Source: Scleromatobacter sp039920745
GTDB lineage: Bacteria > Pseudomonadota > Gammaproteobacteria > Burkholderiales > Burkholderiaceae_C
Assembly (NCBI GenBank): GCA_039920745.1
Contig: JBDSDD010000037.1
Coordinates: 124,001 to 188,000, forward strand
DNA length: 64,000 nt
Direction: 5' to 3'
The notes under the pieces are model-generated. The model saw only the letters and a program-made list of their open reading frames with translations. It searched no databases and had not been told where the DNA came from. A program made the translations under genes and the position numbers. Each line of letters starts with the position of its first letter. Positions within the stretch are counted from its first letter, which is position 1. Below are positions 33,500 through 42,847 of this stretch, in pieces.

Positions 33500-34948
33500 T
33501 TACACCGGCGGGTCGCGGTATTCGATGAAAGCCTTGGCGCGCAGGTCGGCGACCCACTCGGCGTAGGCCGGGTCGAACTTGTGTTCCTTCAGCGCGTTGG
33601 TGGCCTGCTCGCGCAGCTGCTTCGGGTCAACCGTGGTGTCGCGGCGGTCCAGCACTTGGATCAGGTGGACGCCGAAGCGCGAGCGCACCGGGCCGGACAG
33701 GCCGGAAATCGGCAGCTTGTCCATGGCTTCCTCGAACTCGGGCACGAACGAGCCGGGCGAGGCCCAGCCGAGGTCGCCGCCCGCCTGCGCGCTGCCGTCC
33801 TCGGAGAACTGGCGTGCCAGCTCCTCGAAGGTCTTCGTACCGCTGGCGATCTGCTGGCGGAAATCGATGATGCGGCGCTCGGCGGCGTCGATGCTCAGCG
33901 CCTGCGACGGTCGCAGCACGATGTGGCGCACACGGGTCTGCGTGACGGTCAGGCCAGACTCCTCGCCGCGCGAGACGACCTTCAGGATATGGAAGCCGGC
34001 GCCGCTGCGGAACACACCGGTGGTGCCGCCGACCTTGACGTTGACCACGGCGTTGGCGAACAGGTCCGGATACTTGTCGACCGCGCGCGAACCCATCTCG
34101 CCGCCCTTGTCCTTGTTGCTGTCCTCGGACATGTCGCGCGCCACCTGCTCGAACGGCTCACCGTTGTGCACGCGCGCGAGCGCCTGTTCCGCGCGCGCCT
34201 TGCGCTCGGCCTCGATGGCCGGCGTCGGCTTGTCGGGCACGGTGATCAGGATCTGCGCGATGTTGATTTGCGCCGCGGCCGCGTGACCGCCGCGCATCTT
34301 GGCGATGTAGTCGGCGATCTCGGCGTCGCTCACGCGGATGTGGTTGACGACCTCGCGCTCGCGGATGCGTTCGATCGTGATCTGGTCGCGGATGCCGCTG
34401 CGAAACGTCGCGTAGTCCAGGCCCTGCTGGCGCAGGCGGTCGCGCAGCTGGTCGGAGGTAATCTTGTTGGACTGAGCGATGTTGGAGATCGCGCGGTCGA
34501 CTTCGGCGTCGTCCACCTTCACGCCGTTGTCGCGGGCGTAGGTCACCAGCACGCGCTCCTCGACCAGCGCATCCAGCGCCAGCTTGCGCAGCTCGCCGTT
34601 GGTGGGCTGCGAGCCGCCCTTCTCGATGCTTTCCTGCTGCATCTTGAGGAAGCGGATGTTCACCTCGTTGTTGGTGACGGACTCGCTGTTGACCACCGCC
34701 ACGAGGAAGTCGGCCGACTTCGCAGTCGCCCTGATGCGCGGCAGCGTGCCGAACTGGCGCACGCCGGAGGCGGCCACCACGGGCGAGATGACGCCCGGCT
34801 TGTCGACCAGGGGGATCGGCGCGCCGGTGGACGGCCTGGGGGCCGACGCCGCGAAGGGCGCGGTCTGGGCCAAGCCGGTGGCGGCGATGCCGAGTGCGAA
34901 AGTCGCGGTGACCAGGGTCAGGAAATTGAGCTTCAAGCGATCTCTCAT
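33500..34948 (-). CDS. surA: Periplasmic chaperone/peptidyl-prolyl isomerase SurA
   Basis: A 482-residue periplasmic chaperone for outer-membrane beta-barrels. A signal peptide (FLTLVTATFALGIAATGLAQ) is followed by a SurA N-terminal domain (VAVVNSESVTNNEV onward) and two parvulin domains (first near AQINIAQILITVP, second near RVRHIVLRPSQAL). The C-terminal helix ends AYAEWVADLRAKAFIEYR. It is somewhat longer than E. coli SurA (428) because of a Pro/Ala-rich insert after the signal. It overlaps lptD by ATGA, its main client. Confidence 0.94.
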   Translation of the reverse strand: MRDRLKLNFLTLVTATFALGIAATGLAQTAPFAASAPRPSTGAPIPLVDKPGVISPVVAASGVRQFGTLPRIRATAKSADFLVAVVNSESVTNNEVNIRFLKMQQESIEKGGSQPTNGELRKLALDALVEERVLVTYARDNGVKVDDAEVDRAISNIAQSNKITSDQLRDRLRQQGLDYATFRSGIRDQITIERIREREVVNHIRVSDAEIADYIAKMRGGHAAAAQINIAQILITVPDKPTPAIEAERKARAEQALARVHNGEPFEQVARDMSEDSNKDKGGEMGSRAVDKYPDLFANAVVNVKVGGTTGVFRSGAGFHILKVVSRGEESGLTVTQTRVRHIVLRPSQALSIDAAERRIIDFRQQIASGTKTFEELARQFSEDGSAQAGGDLGWASPGSFVPEFEEAMDKLPISGLSGPVRSRFGVHLIQVLDRRDTTVDPKQLREQATNALKEHKFDPAYAEWVADLRAKAFIEYRDPPV

Positions 34949-37458
34949 GGTGAATTCGGAGTCACGGCCGAGGCGCCGGGATCGTTGCGCAAGGGCTGGT
35001 AACCGGGGACATTGTCCTTCAGGACCTTGAGCGACCCTGTTCCGAGCGTCGACAGGCCGTTGAGTTCCAGTTGCAGCACGAGGTGGGTGGTACTTTCGTT
35101 GCGGCCCGTGGAGGTGCGCTCGACCATCACGCGCCCGATCCAGCAGCCGGCGTCGTATTCGAACCCGCCGATGGCGTAAGTGGCGCGGCTGTCGGTCACG
35201 CTGTAGTCGACGCGGCCGACGGCGTAGAGCGTGCCGCCGCAGCCACTGCCGCCGGGCCGGGGCTCGCGATGGTAGACCGGCCACTGCCCGCCCACCTCGT
35301 ACTGCTGGCTGGAGGACGCGCCGGCATAGCGATAGGTCAGGCTGACTGTCTTGAAGGGCCCCGGATGGTAGCGGGCGCTCACGACCGCGCGCTGCGCCCA
35401 GTGCTTGTCGCCCGACTGTTCCGCCGCGCGCCGGCCTGACGACGGATCGATCTCGACCGTGCCGTCGAAGCTCCAGTGCTCCATCGCGGACGACGATCCG
35501 TACAGCAGCAGCTTCGAGAGCGGATGCGCGTCGGCCTTCGGCGTCTGGAGCTGGTAGTTGTCCGTCGTCAGCTGCTGGGGCGCGAACAGGAACTTCTGCG
35601 CAATCCCCAGGCGCAGCAGCTCGCGGCCGTTGTCGACGTCGTTGAAGCGCGTCGTGATGCCCGTGGTCAGCTGGTTCTCGTCCGAGATGCGGTCGTTGCC
35701 CGAGAACTGGTTGTCGCTGTAGATCGAGACTTCGTTGAAGTCCTTGGGCGCGGTGTCGTAGATCGGGAGCTTGCTCTGGTCGCGCACCGGCGTCAGCACG
35801 TACAGGAAGCGTGGCTCCAGCGTCTGCGTGAGCTCGCGGCCGAACAGCGTCTGCTGGCGTTCGAAGCTGAACGCGCTGTCGGCGCTGAAGGTGGGGATCC
35901 AGCGCGTCGTGTCGACCCGGTTGCCCAGGTAGTCGATGTCGCTCCGGTAGGTCGCGCCGTTGATGGCCAGGCGCGGCTCGAAACGACCCCAGTCAGACGT
36001 GAAGTTGCGCGAGAGGGCGCCGATCACGTGCGCCCGCACGCCGCCGACGCGGCGGTCGGCATCGGTCGCGATGCTCGTGGCCGTGAACGGATGCTGGTTG
36101 TCCTGCCCGATGTAGTAGTTTTCTTCGGTCTGCCGCGACAGGTCGAATCGGTTGACCTCGGTCTCGACCTCGAAGTGGAGCTGGTTGGCCAACGTCAGGT
36201 CACCCCGCAGTCCCACCTGCGGGCTGCGCTGGTAGGGCACGCTGATCAGGGCGGACGGGTCGTACTCGTTCGGGTCCTGCAGGGTCTGGAAGCGCTGGAC
36301 GCGGGCATAGGTGTCGATCTCGCCGGTGTCGCCGAACGGCAGGAAGCGGCGCGTGCCCGACAGGTCAGTCGGCAGCATGCGCTGCGTCAGCGCCGGCATC
36401 TGACTGGGGAAATCCTTCCAGTACGCGTCGTCCGAAACGTGCTGCACGCGCGCGCTGTAGGTCAGCCAGTCGCTGCGCGCGCCTTCGTGCGCCCACTCGA
36501 CGCCCACGCGTGTATTGCCGCGGACTTCCGCGTCGCTGGGCAGCACATAGGTGGTCACCTGGCCGAGGTCGTTCGGCTCCAGGTAGCGCAGTTCACCGGT
36601 GAGCTCGACGCCGCGCTTCGTGCTGTAGCCGGGCGACAGCGTCGCGTCGACGTTGGGTTCGATGTTCCAGTAGTACGGCACCGACACCGCGAAGCCGCTG
36701 CGGTTGCTCACATCGCCGGTGGGCGGCAGCCAGCCCGACTTGCGATCGGACGTGACCGGGAACGTGAGCGACGGCGCCGCCAGGATCGGCACGCCCAGGA
36801 AGCGCAGCACGGCATGCGTGGCCTTGCCCTCGTTGTTGGCGGTGTCGATGTCGATCTGGTCGCCGCTGATGATCCAATCGGGCTCGTCCGGCCCGTCACG
36901 CGGGCAACTGGTGTAGTTGGCGTGGTACGCGGTCGAGTGGTCGCGGTCGATCAGTTCGATGCGCTGCGCGTGGCCACCGGCCTTGCGGGCGCCCAGTTCG
37001 TACTCGGTGCCGATCAGCGTGCCGGCCGAGCGTGTCAGCTCGAGATCCATCCGGTCGGCGCTGAACCAGTCCAGGCCGCGGTCGATGCGCACGTTGCCCT
37101 GGCCGTGGGCCGTGTCGCTGAGGCGGTCGTAGGTCAGAAGGTCGGCGACCAGGTTCGTGTCGAGCCGCTTGACCATCACCTTGCCGCTGGCCTGGGTGAC
37201 GCCGCCGATCTGGGTGACGACCTCGTCCGCGGTCAACGTGACCGTGGGCGGCGGCACGTCCGAGCCGGCCAGTTCCTTGGGCGGTTCGGGCAGCGGCGCC
37301 GCGCGCACCCGCGGGAGCGTCTGCGCGCCCACGCCAGCCGCGAACGCGCACAGCGCCGCGGCGACGGCAAGCGGCGCCAGGGCAGACGGAGGGCGGGGAC
37401 GGCGACGCAGCAGGGGAGAACGCAACACGCGAACTGAAGGGGCAGGGTGGCGGAGCAC
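34945..37458 (-). CDS. lptD: LPS-assembly protein LptD
   Basis: An outer-membrane barrel that inserts lipopolysaccharide with LptE (21959-22570). The product has an N-terminal signal (LAPLAVAAALCAFAAGVGAQ), a periplasmic OstA-type jellyroll (VTLTADEVVTQIGGVTQASGKVMVKR), then the LptD barrel with many aromatic-ended strands (GVPILAAPSLTFPVTSDRKSGWLPP is a landmark). I place the start at GTG 37458 (837 residues), just upstream of the basic signal n-region. The open frame extends further but crosses A/T-rich promoter-like DNA. It is first of lptD-surA-rsmA and divergent from amgK. Confidence 0.92.
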   Translation of the reverse strand: MLRHPAPSVRVLRSPLLRRRPRPPSALAPLAVAAALCAFAAGVGAQTLPRVRAAPLPEPPKELAGSDVPPPTVTLTADEVVTQIGGVTQASGKVMVKRLDTNLVADLLTYDRLSDTAHGQGNVRIDRGLDWFSADRMDLELTRSAGTLIGTEYELGARKAGGHAQRIELIDRDHSTAYHANYTSCPRDGPDEPDWIISGDQIDIDTANNEGKATHAVLRFLGVPILAAPSLTFPVTSDRKSGWLPPTGDVSNRSGFAVSVPYYWNIEPNVDATLSPGYSTKRGVELTGELRYLEPNDLGQVTTYVLPSDAEVRGNTRVGVEWAHEGARSDWLTYSARVQHVSDDAYWKDFPSQMPALTQRMLPTDLSGTRRFLPFGDTGEIDTYARVQRFQTLQDPNEYDPSALISVPYQRSPQVGLRGDLTLANQLHFEVETEVNRFDLSRQTEENYYIGQDNQHPFTATSIATDADRRVGGVRAHVIGALSRNFTSDWGRFEPRLAINGATYRSDIDYLGNRVDTTRWIPTFSADSAFSFERQQTLFGRELTQTLEPRFLYVLTPVRDQSKLPIYDTAPKDFNEVSIYSDNQFSGNDRISDENQLTTGITTRFNDVDNGRELLRLGIAQKFLFAPQQLTTDNYQLQTPKADAHPLSKLLLYGSSSAMEHWSFDGTVEIDPSSGRRAAEQSGDKHWAQRAVVSARYHPGPFKTVSLTYRYAGASSSQQYEVGGQWPVYHREPRPGGSGCGGTLYAVGRVDYSVTDSRATYAIGGFEYDAGCWIGRVMVERTSTGRNESTTHLVLQLELNGLSTLGTGSLKVLKDNVPGYQPLRNDPGASAVTPNSP

Positions 37459-37691
37459 CTGGCGTCCCAAGCGGGGGCCCACGCGCGGCGGACAGCGAAT
37501 CGACGCGTCGACACCGCCCTGCGGGGACCCGAGCCGCTTGCGACGCAGGGGAATTATTAGAATGGCGATTATCCACGACAGTGCTGCCGCCATGTGTCCG
37601 CAGGTCGCGCCGCGTTGCCCGGGAGTCACGAGCTTCCCGCGCCCGTCCCGCGCCACCGCGCCATCCCCTTTCCGCCCCGACCACCCCCTCG

Positions 37692-38771
37692 ATGACCGAC
37701 TCCCTTTCTGGCCCCGCCCTGGCCGCCACACCGCAACCGCCGATCGCCTGGCCGGACGTCGAACGCGAGCGCGCCTTCGGCCGCTGGTTCGACGAGTTGG
37801 CGCCGCGCCACCGCCTGGACCGCGCCTCGCTGCACCTGGCCTCGGCCGATGCCAGCGCACGCCGCTACTTCAGGGTCGCCGGCGCTGACGGAGGCAGCTT
37901 CATCGTGATGGATTCGCCGGCCGCCGAGGACAGCGTCGCCGCCTTCGTGCGCATCGGCGAGCTGATCCGCGGCGCCGGCCTGAACGGCCCCCGCGTGCTC
38001 GAACAGGACCTTCACCTGGGCTTCCTGTTGCTGGACGACCTCGGCGACACCCAGTACCTGGGCGCACTGCGCCGGGCCGACCAGGCTGGCGCCGACGCCC
38101 TGATGCGCGACGCCATCGGCGCGCTGATCCAGTGGCAACTGCGCGGTGACTGCGGCACGCTGCCGCCCTACGACGACGCGCTGCTGCGCCGCGAGGTGCA
38201 GCTGTTTCCCGACTGGTGCGTCGCACGCGAGTTCGGCGTCATCTGGACGGCCAAGGAACAGGAGAGCTGGCGGGCCGTCAGTCAACGCCTGATCGACAGC
38301 GCGCTCGCGCAGCCCCAGGTGGCCGTGCACCGCGACTGGATGCCGCGCAACCTGATGGTGTGCGCCCGTAACCCGGGCGTGCTGGACTTCCAGGACGCCG
38401 TGCGCGGCCCGATCAGCTACGACCTGGCCTCGCTGCTGCGTGACGCGTTCCTGTCCTGGGACGAGGAGCATGAGCTCGACTGGGCCGTGCGCTACTGGCA
38501 GGAGGCGCGCCACGCCGGTCTGCCGGTGGACGCCGACTTCGGCGAGTTCTGGCGTCAGACGGAGTGGATGGGCCTGCAGCGCCACCTGAAGATCCTGGGC
38601 ATCTTCTGCCGCCTGAAGCACCGTGACGGCAAGCCGCACTACAGCGAGGACCTGCCGCGATTCTTCAACTACGCCACCAAGGTGGCCAACCGCTACGGCC
38701 CGCTGCGCTCGCTGCTGACCCTGCTGGAGCCGCTGACCGGCGTCGCGGTGCAGGCGGGCTACACGTTCTGA
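37692..38771 (+). CDS. amgK: Aminoglycoside phosphotransferase-family kinase (AmgK-like)
   Basis: A 359-residue kinase with the APH fold: the catalytic loop VAVHRDWMPRNLMV and the metal site LDFQDAVRGPISYDLASLLRD. In Betaproteobacteria and Pseudomonas this gene, divergent from lptD, encodes AmgK, the N-acetylmuramate/N-acetylglucosamine anomeric kinase of the MurNAc recycling route. Its usual partner murU is not next here: a terminator and a chemoreceptor follow. A possible -10 TAGAAT lies at 37558. Confidence 0.85.
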   Translation: MTDSLSGPALAATPQPPIAWPDVERERAFGRWFDELAPRHRLDRASLHLASADASARRYFRVAGADGGSFIVMDSPAAEDSVAAFVRIGELIRGAGLNGPRVLEQDLHLGFLLLDDLGDTQYLGALRRADQAGADALMRDAIGALIQWQLRGDCGTLPPYDDALLRREVQLFPDWCVAREFGVIWTAKEQESWRAVSQRLIDSALAQPQVAVHRDWMPRNLMVCARNPGVLDFQDAVRGPISYDLASLLRDAFLSWDEEHELDWAVRYWQEARHAGLPVDADFGEFWRQTEWMGLQRHLKILGIFCRLKHRDGKPHYSEDLPRFFNYATKVANRYGPLRSLLTLLEPLTGVAVQAGYTF

Positions 38772-38796
38772 GCGGCCACGCCGGCTTTTCAACGAC

Positions 38797-38822
38797 AACG
38801 GGCGCCGCGGCGCCCGTTTCTC
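38797..38822 (+). terminator. Rho-independent terminator after amgK
   Basis: AACGGGCGCC (38797-38806) pairs with GGCGCCCGTT (38809-38818) and is followed by a short T-rich tail. It separates amgK from the convergent chemoreceptor gene. Confidence 0.75.
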
Positions 38823-38844
38823 ATGCGACGCCTGCGCGCCGACT

Positions 38845-40635
38845 TCAGAAGCTCTCCCAGTCGTCGCTGACGCCGGCCGACGGCGGCGCCGACACGGCCG
38901 CGGAGGTTGCCGCCGGCGCGCTGCGTACGGCTGCGGGCCGGGGTGTGGGCGCCTTGGACGCAGCCGGTTTGCGCATCGAAGCCTGAGTGCCGGCTCGTGC
39001 AATGGCCTGGTTGGCCGCGCTGCTGTGCGCTGTCGCGGCGAAGCCGGCCGCTGAGCCGCGTGCGGCCGACTCGCCTTCGACGAGGCGGAAGGTGGACACC
39101 ACCGAAGCCAGCTTGATCGCCTGGTCCTTCAGCGATTCGGCGGCCGCGGCGCTTTCTTCCACCAGCGCGGCGTTCTGCTGCGTCATCTGGTCGACCTCGG
39201 TGATCGCGCCCTTGACCTCGACGATGCCCTGGCTCTGCTCGGTGGACGCGGCGCTGATCTCGCCGATGATGTCGGTGACGCGCTGCACGCTGGCGACGAT
39301 CTCGTTCATCGTCGTGCCGGCGTCGTGCACCAGGCGCGAGCCCGATTCGACGCGGTCGACCGACGCGCCGATCAGCGCCTTGATCTCCTTGGCGGCCTCG
39401 GCTGAACGCTGGGCCAGGTTGCGCACCTCGCCGGCGACGACCGCGAAGCCGCGGCCCTGTTCACCGGCGCGCGCTGCTTCCACCGCGGCGTTCAGCGCCA
39501 GGATGTTGGTCTGGAACGCGATGCCGTCGATCACGCCGATGATGTCGGCGATCTTCTTGGAGCTGTTGTTGATGTCTTCCATCGTCGACACCACCTGGGC
39601 CACGACCTGGCCGCCACGCGCGGCCACTGCCGCGGCCGACGTGGCCAGCTGGTTGGCCGTATGGGCCGAGTCGGTGGACTGGCGCACGGTGAGGGTGAGG
39701 CTGTCCATCGAGCTCGCGGTGCGCTGCAAGTGGCTGGCGGCCAGCTCGGTGCGTTGCGACAGGTCGGTGTTGCCGCTGGCCACCTCGGAGCTCGCGACCT
39801 CGATGCTCTCGGACGACTCGCGCACCTGTCCGACCAGATTGCGCAGCGAGACCTGCATGTCGGCGAGCGCGCGGATCAACCGGGCCGGCTCGTCCTGGCC
39901 TTCGGCCACGATGCGACTGGCCAGGTCGCCGCTGGCGATGCGGGTGGCGACGGCCACGGCCTGGTCCAGCGGGCCGCAGATCGAGCGCAGCGTCATCCAC
40001 ATCAGCGGCAGGAAGATGGCCAGCGTGATGCCCACGAGGGCGATGCGGGCCATCGACGCGAGCATCGAGCCCTGCGCGATTTCGGCGCGGATGCCGGCCA
40101 GGCCGGCCTGCTCGGACTTGAGGATGGCCGTGAGATTGGCCTGGGCGGCCTCTAGCTTGTCGTTGGCCTGGCCCGCATAAGCGAGCGCGGCCGTGGCGTC
40201 CATCTTGGCGTCGGTGAGCTGCTGCGCGATCGGGTCGATGATCTCGAGGACGTCGGCCAGCAGCTTCTTCTGCTTGCCCACCAGGTCGACCAGCGCGGCG
40301 TCGGCCGGATGCGCCTTGACCAGCGCGTCACCGCCGCTGTTGAGCGTGTTGATCTCCTTCTTCCACGCCTCGTGGAGCGGGCCCACGCCGGTCGGGTTCG
40401 ACACGGCGGTGGCGATCATCTCGGCCTGGTAGCGCCGGATGCTGGCCATCGACTCGCGCAGGCTGCCGACCTGCCGGGCGGTGGCCTCGGCCTGGTCGAA
40501 CAGCACGGTGACGGTGGAGATGCCGGACTGCGCCGAGACCCATCCCCACCCGGCCTGCACCAGCAACGAGATGGCCACGAGAGACATCACCAGGTAGAAC
40601 CGGGAGCGGACAGAGATATTGCGCATCGAAAGCAT
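38845..40635 (-). CDS. Methyl-accepting chemotaxis protein
   Basis: A 596-residue transmembrane chemoreceptor. The first membrane helix lies at about 13-35, a four-helix-bundle periplasmic sensor at 36-200, the second helix at about 205-225, HAMP next, and the signalling hairpin tip reads GVIDGIAFQTNILALNAAVEAARAGEQGRGFAVVA. The last residues DDWESF resemble the xWxxF docking tail for CheR/CheB, unusual outside enteric high-abundance receptors but seen in Burkholderiales. A linker rich in Ala/Pro precedes the tail. The ligand is unknown. ATG 40635 (MLSMRN) is chosen; the internal ATG at 40626 is equally possible. Confidence 0.93.
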   Translation of the reverse strand: MLSMRNISVRSRFYLVMSLVAISLLVQAGWGWVSAQSGISTVTVLFDQAEATARQVGSLRESMASIRRYQAEMIATAVSNPTGVGPLHEAWKKEINTLNSGGDALVKAHPADAALVDLVGKQKKLLADVLEIIDPIAQQLTDAKMDATAALAYAGQANDKLEAAQANLTAILKSEQAGLAGIRAEIAQGSMLASMARIALVGITLAIFLPLMWMTLRSICGPLDQAVAVATRIASGDLASRIVAEGQDEPARLIRALADMQVSLRNLVGQVRESSESIEVASSEVASGNTDLSQRTELAASHLQRTASSMDSLTLTVRQSTDSAHTANQLATSAAAVAARGGQVVAQVVSTMEDINNSSKKIADIIGVIDGIAFQTNILALNAAVEAARAGEQGRGFAVVAGEVRNLAQRSAEAAKEIKALIGASVDRVESGSRLVHDAGTTMNEIVASVQRVTDIIGEISAASTEQSQGIVEVKGAITEVDQMTQQNAALVEESAAAAESLKDQAIKLASVVSTFRLVEGESAARGSAAGFAATAHSSAANQAIARAGTQASMRKPAASKAPTPRPAAVRSAPAATSAAVSAPPSAGVSDDWESF

Positions 40636-40920
40636 GGGCGCCTCGCGGGAAACGTAAAGGAAGGGTCCGGCAGCGTCGGCTCCCCGTGGTCCGTCTTGCT
40701 GCGGACCGACGCCAACTATTCGGCCAATTGTGGTTGTCGCAAACTCCTGGCAAAGGGGAAATAGCCGCGGATAAGCGGCCAAATTCACACCGGCGCGCCA
40801 TTCGCCCGTCAATGCACATCGGAGCTGCTTTCGGATTGCTCATTTCGACACCCGTGGCTAGCACGAAGCGCGAAATCCCTGCGCCAGCGGGCGCTGCAGG
40901 GCGCCGTTAACCTGCGCCGC

Positions 40921-42012
40921 ATGACATCCCTTTTCGACCCCCTCCAACTCGGCGACATCGCCCTCGCCAACCGCGTCGTGATGGCGCCCTTGACGCGCGA
41001 CCGCGCCGCCCCGGGCCGCGTGCCCTGCGCGCTCAACGCGCTGTACTACGAGCAGCGCGCCGATCCGGCCACCGGCGCCGGCCTGATCATCTCGGAAGGC
41101 ACGCAGGTCGGCCCGCTGGGCCAGGGCTACCTCGACACTCCGGGCATCTACAGCCCCGAGCAACTCGCCGGCTGGAAGCGGGTGACCGACGCCGTGCACG
41201 CCAAAGGCGGCCGGATCGTCGCCCAGATCTGGCACGTGGGCCGCATCTCGCATCTGTCGCTGCTGCCCGAAGGCGAGCAGCCGGTGTCAGCCACCGCGAA
41301 GATCGCGCACACGAAGACATTCACGCCGACCGGCTTCGACCCCGTGTCGCAGCCACGCGCGCTGCGCACGGACGAAGTGGGCGGCGTGGTCGACCAGTTC
41401 CGCCAGGCCGCCCGCAACGCGGTCGATGCCGGCTTCGACGGCATCGAGGTGCACGGCGCCAACGGCTACCTGGTGGAGCAGTTCCTGCGCGATTCGTGCA
41501 ACGACCGCACCGACGCGTACGGCGGCTCCATCGAGAACCGCGCGCGTTTCCTGGTGGAGGTGATGACGGCCGTCTGCGCCGAGATCGGCCCGGGCCGCGT
41601 CGGCCTGCGCCTGTCGCCGGTCACGCCGGCCAACGACATCGGCCAGGACTCGGACCCGTTCGCGCTGTTCAGCCACGTCGTCAAGGAGCTCGCCAAGCTC
41701 GACTTCGCGTTCATCGAGGTCGTCGAAGGCAGCACCGGCGGCCCGCGCGACTACGCGCCGTTCGACTTCGATGCGCTGCGCCTGTTGTGGCCCAACGCCT
41801 GGATCGTCAACAACGGCTACTCGCGCGAGATGGCGCTGGACGCGGTCGCGAGCGGCAAGGTGGACGCCGTCTCGTTCGGCAAGCCGTTCATCTCCAACCC
41901 CGACCTGGGCCGGCGCCTGCGCGAGAACCTCGAGCTGGCGCCGTTGAACCAGGCGACGCTGTATGGCGGCGGGGCCGAGGGTTACACGGACTACCCGGCA
42001 CTGCCGGCCTGA
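40921..42012 (+). CDS. nemA: Old yellow enzyme family NADH:flavin oxidoreductase / alkene reductase
   Basis: A 363-residue FMN-dependent reductase with the OYE TIM barrel: NRVVMAPLTRDRA at the N-terminus, AQIWHVGRISH, the substrate-binding His-Asn pair in EVHGANGYLVEQFLRD, NDRTDAYGGSIENRARF, and AVSFGKPFISNPDL at the C-terminus (phosphate site). Such enzymes reduce activated alkenes, quinones, N-ethylmaleimide or nitro compounds. It is monocistronic in appearance. The symbol follows the closest E. coli relative, and the physiological substrate is unknown. Confidence 0.92.
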   Translation: MTSLFDPLQLGDIALANRVVMAPLTRDRAAPGRVPCALNALYYEQRADPATGAGLIISEGTQVGPLGQGYLDTPGIYSPEQLAGWKRVTDAVHAKGGRIVAQIWHVGRISHLSLLPEGEQPVSATAKIAHTKTFTPTGFDPVSQPRALRTDEVGGVVDQFRQAARNAVDAGFDGIEVHGANGYLVEQFLRDSCNDRTDAYGGSIENRARFLVEVMTAVCAEIGPGRVGLRLSPVTPANDIGQDSDPFALFSHVVKELAKLDFAFIEVVEGSTGGPRDYAPFDFDALRLLWPNAWIVNNGYSREMALDAVASGKVDAVSFGKPFISNPDLGRRLRENLELAPLNQATLYGGGAEGYTDYPALPA

Positions 42013-42081
42013 GCTCCTGGCCGCGGCGGGCCTGCCGCCGTCGATGAAGACGCGTGCGGACGCGACCGAAAGGGCGCGTTG

Positions 42082-42846
42082 ATGTTCGACAATGGCCGCA
42101 TGACCTTCCTTTCCTCCCTCGCCGCCCTGTTCTCGGGTCGCCCTGCTGCGACGCCCGCCACGACGCCCACCGACCTCGAACTCCGCGTCGTCAAGCTCGA
42201 TCCGCCGGACGGCAGCACGCTCGGCGCGAGCGAGGACGTCACGGTGACTGTCGAATGGCGCTACTCGACGCCGGCCAGCCACATCCCGATCTGGGTCAAG
42301 CCCGAATCGCCGGACGCGGTCGCCGGCAGCTACGGCGCCGACGGCGGCGAGGCGCGCCCCGGCCAGGGCAGCCTCGAGCGCACCATCAGCATGCACGAGG
42401 CGGGCCACGTCGACGGGCTGCTGCTGGTGGCCAAGGACGACAATTCGCGCGAGATCTTCAGGCGCGTTGTCCCGGTGAACTACACCTTCGTGGCCAGCGC
42501 CGAGCACGACGAGAAGATGCGCGACGGCCTCGGCTCGCGCATCCTCAGCGTCACGTTCGACCCGCCGTCACCCGCCCGACTCAAGCCGGGCACCTGCGTG
42601 ACGGTGCACATCGCCTACGACGCGCGTTCCGAGCACGGCCTGCGCCCGCTGGCGATCCCGCTGACCGACGCCGCCATGACCTACAACGGCGCGGTGACGA
42701 CCGTCGAAGGCGAAGGCGAGATGGACCAGTACTTCACGGTGGGCGAACCCGGCACGGTCAAGCAGGTGCGGGTGACGCTGTGGAACGAAGTCGGCGGGGT
42801 CGTCGCCGAGAAGATCGTCGACGTCGACCTGCACTACGACAACTGA
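42082..42846 (+). CDS. Hypothetical protein with two Ig-like beta domains
   Basis: A 254-residue protein I cannot place in a named family. After a short hydrophobic N-terminus (MTFLSSLAALFSG, possibly a signal or anchor) it has two beta-rich halves that look alike: LRVVKLDPPDGSTLGASEDVTVTVEWRY and ILSVTFDPPSPARLKPGTCVTVHIAYD. This suggests a duplicated Ig/fibronectin-like domain. No catalytic motif. ATG 42082 has a purine-rich site (GAAAGGG) upstream. It ends one base before the convergent MOSC gene. Confidence 0.6.
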   Translation: MFDNGRMTFLSSLAALFSGRPAATPATTPTDLELRVVKLDPPDGSTLGASEDVTVTVEWRYSTPASHIPIWVKPESPDAVAGSYGADGGEARPGQGSLERTISMHEAGHVDGLLLVAKDDNSREIFRRVVPVNYTFVASAEHDEKMRDGLGSRILSVTFDPPSPARLKPGTCVTVHIAYDARSEHGLRPLAIPLTDAAMTYNGAVTTVEGEGEMDQYFTVGEPGTVKQVRVTLWNEVGGVVAEKIVDVDLHYDN

Positions 42847-42847
42847 T

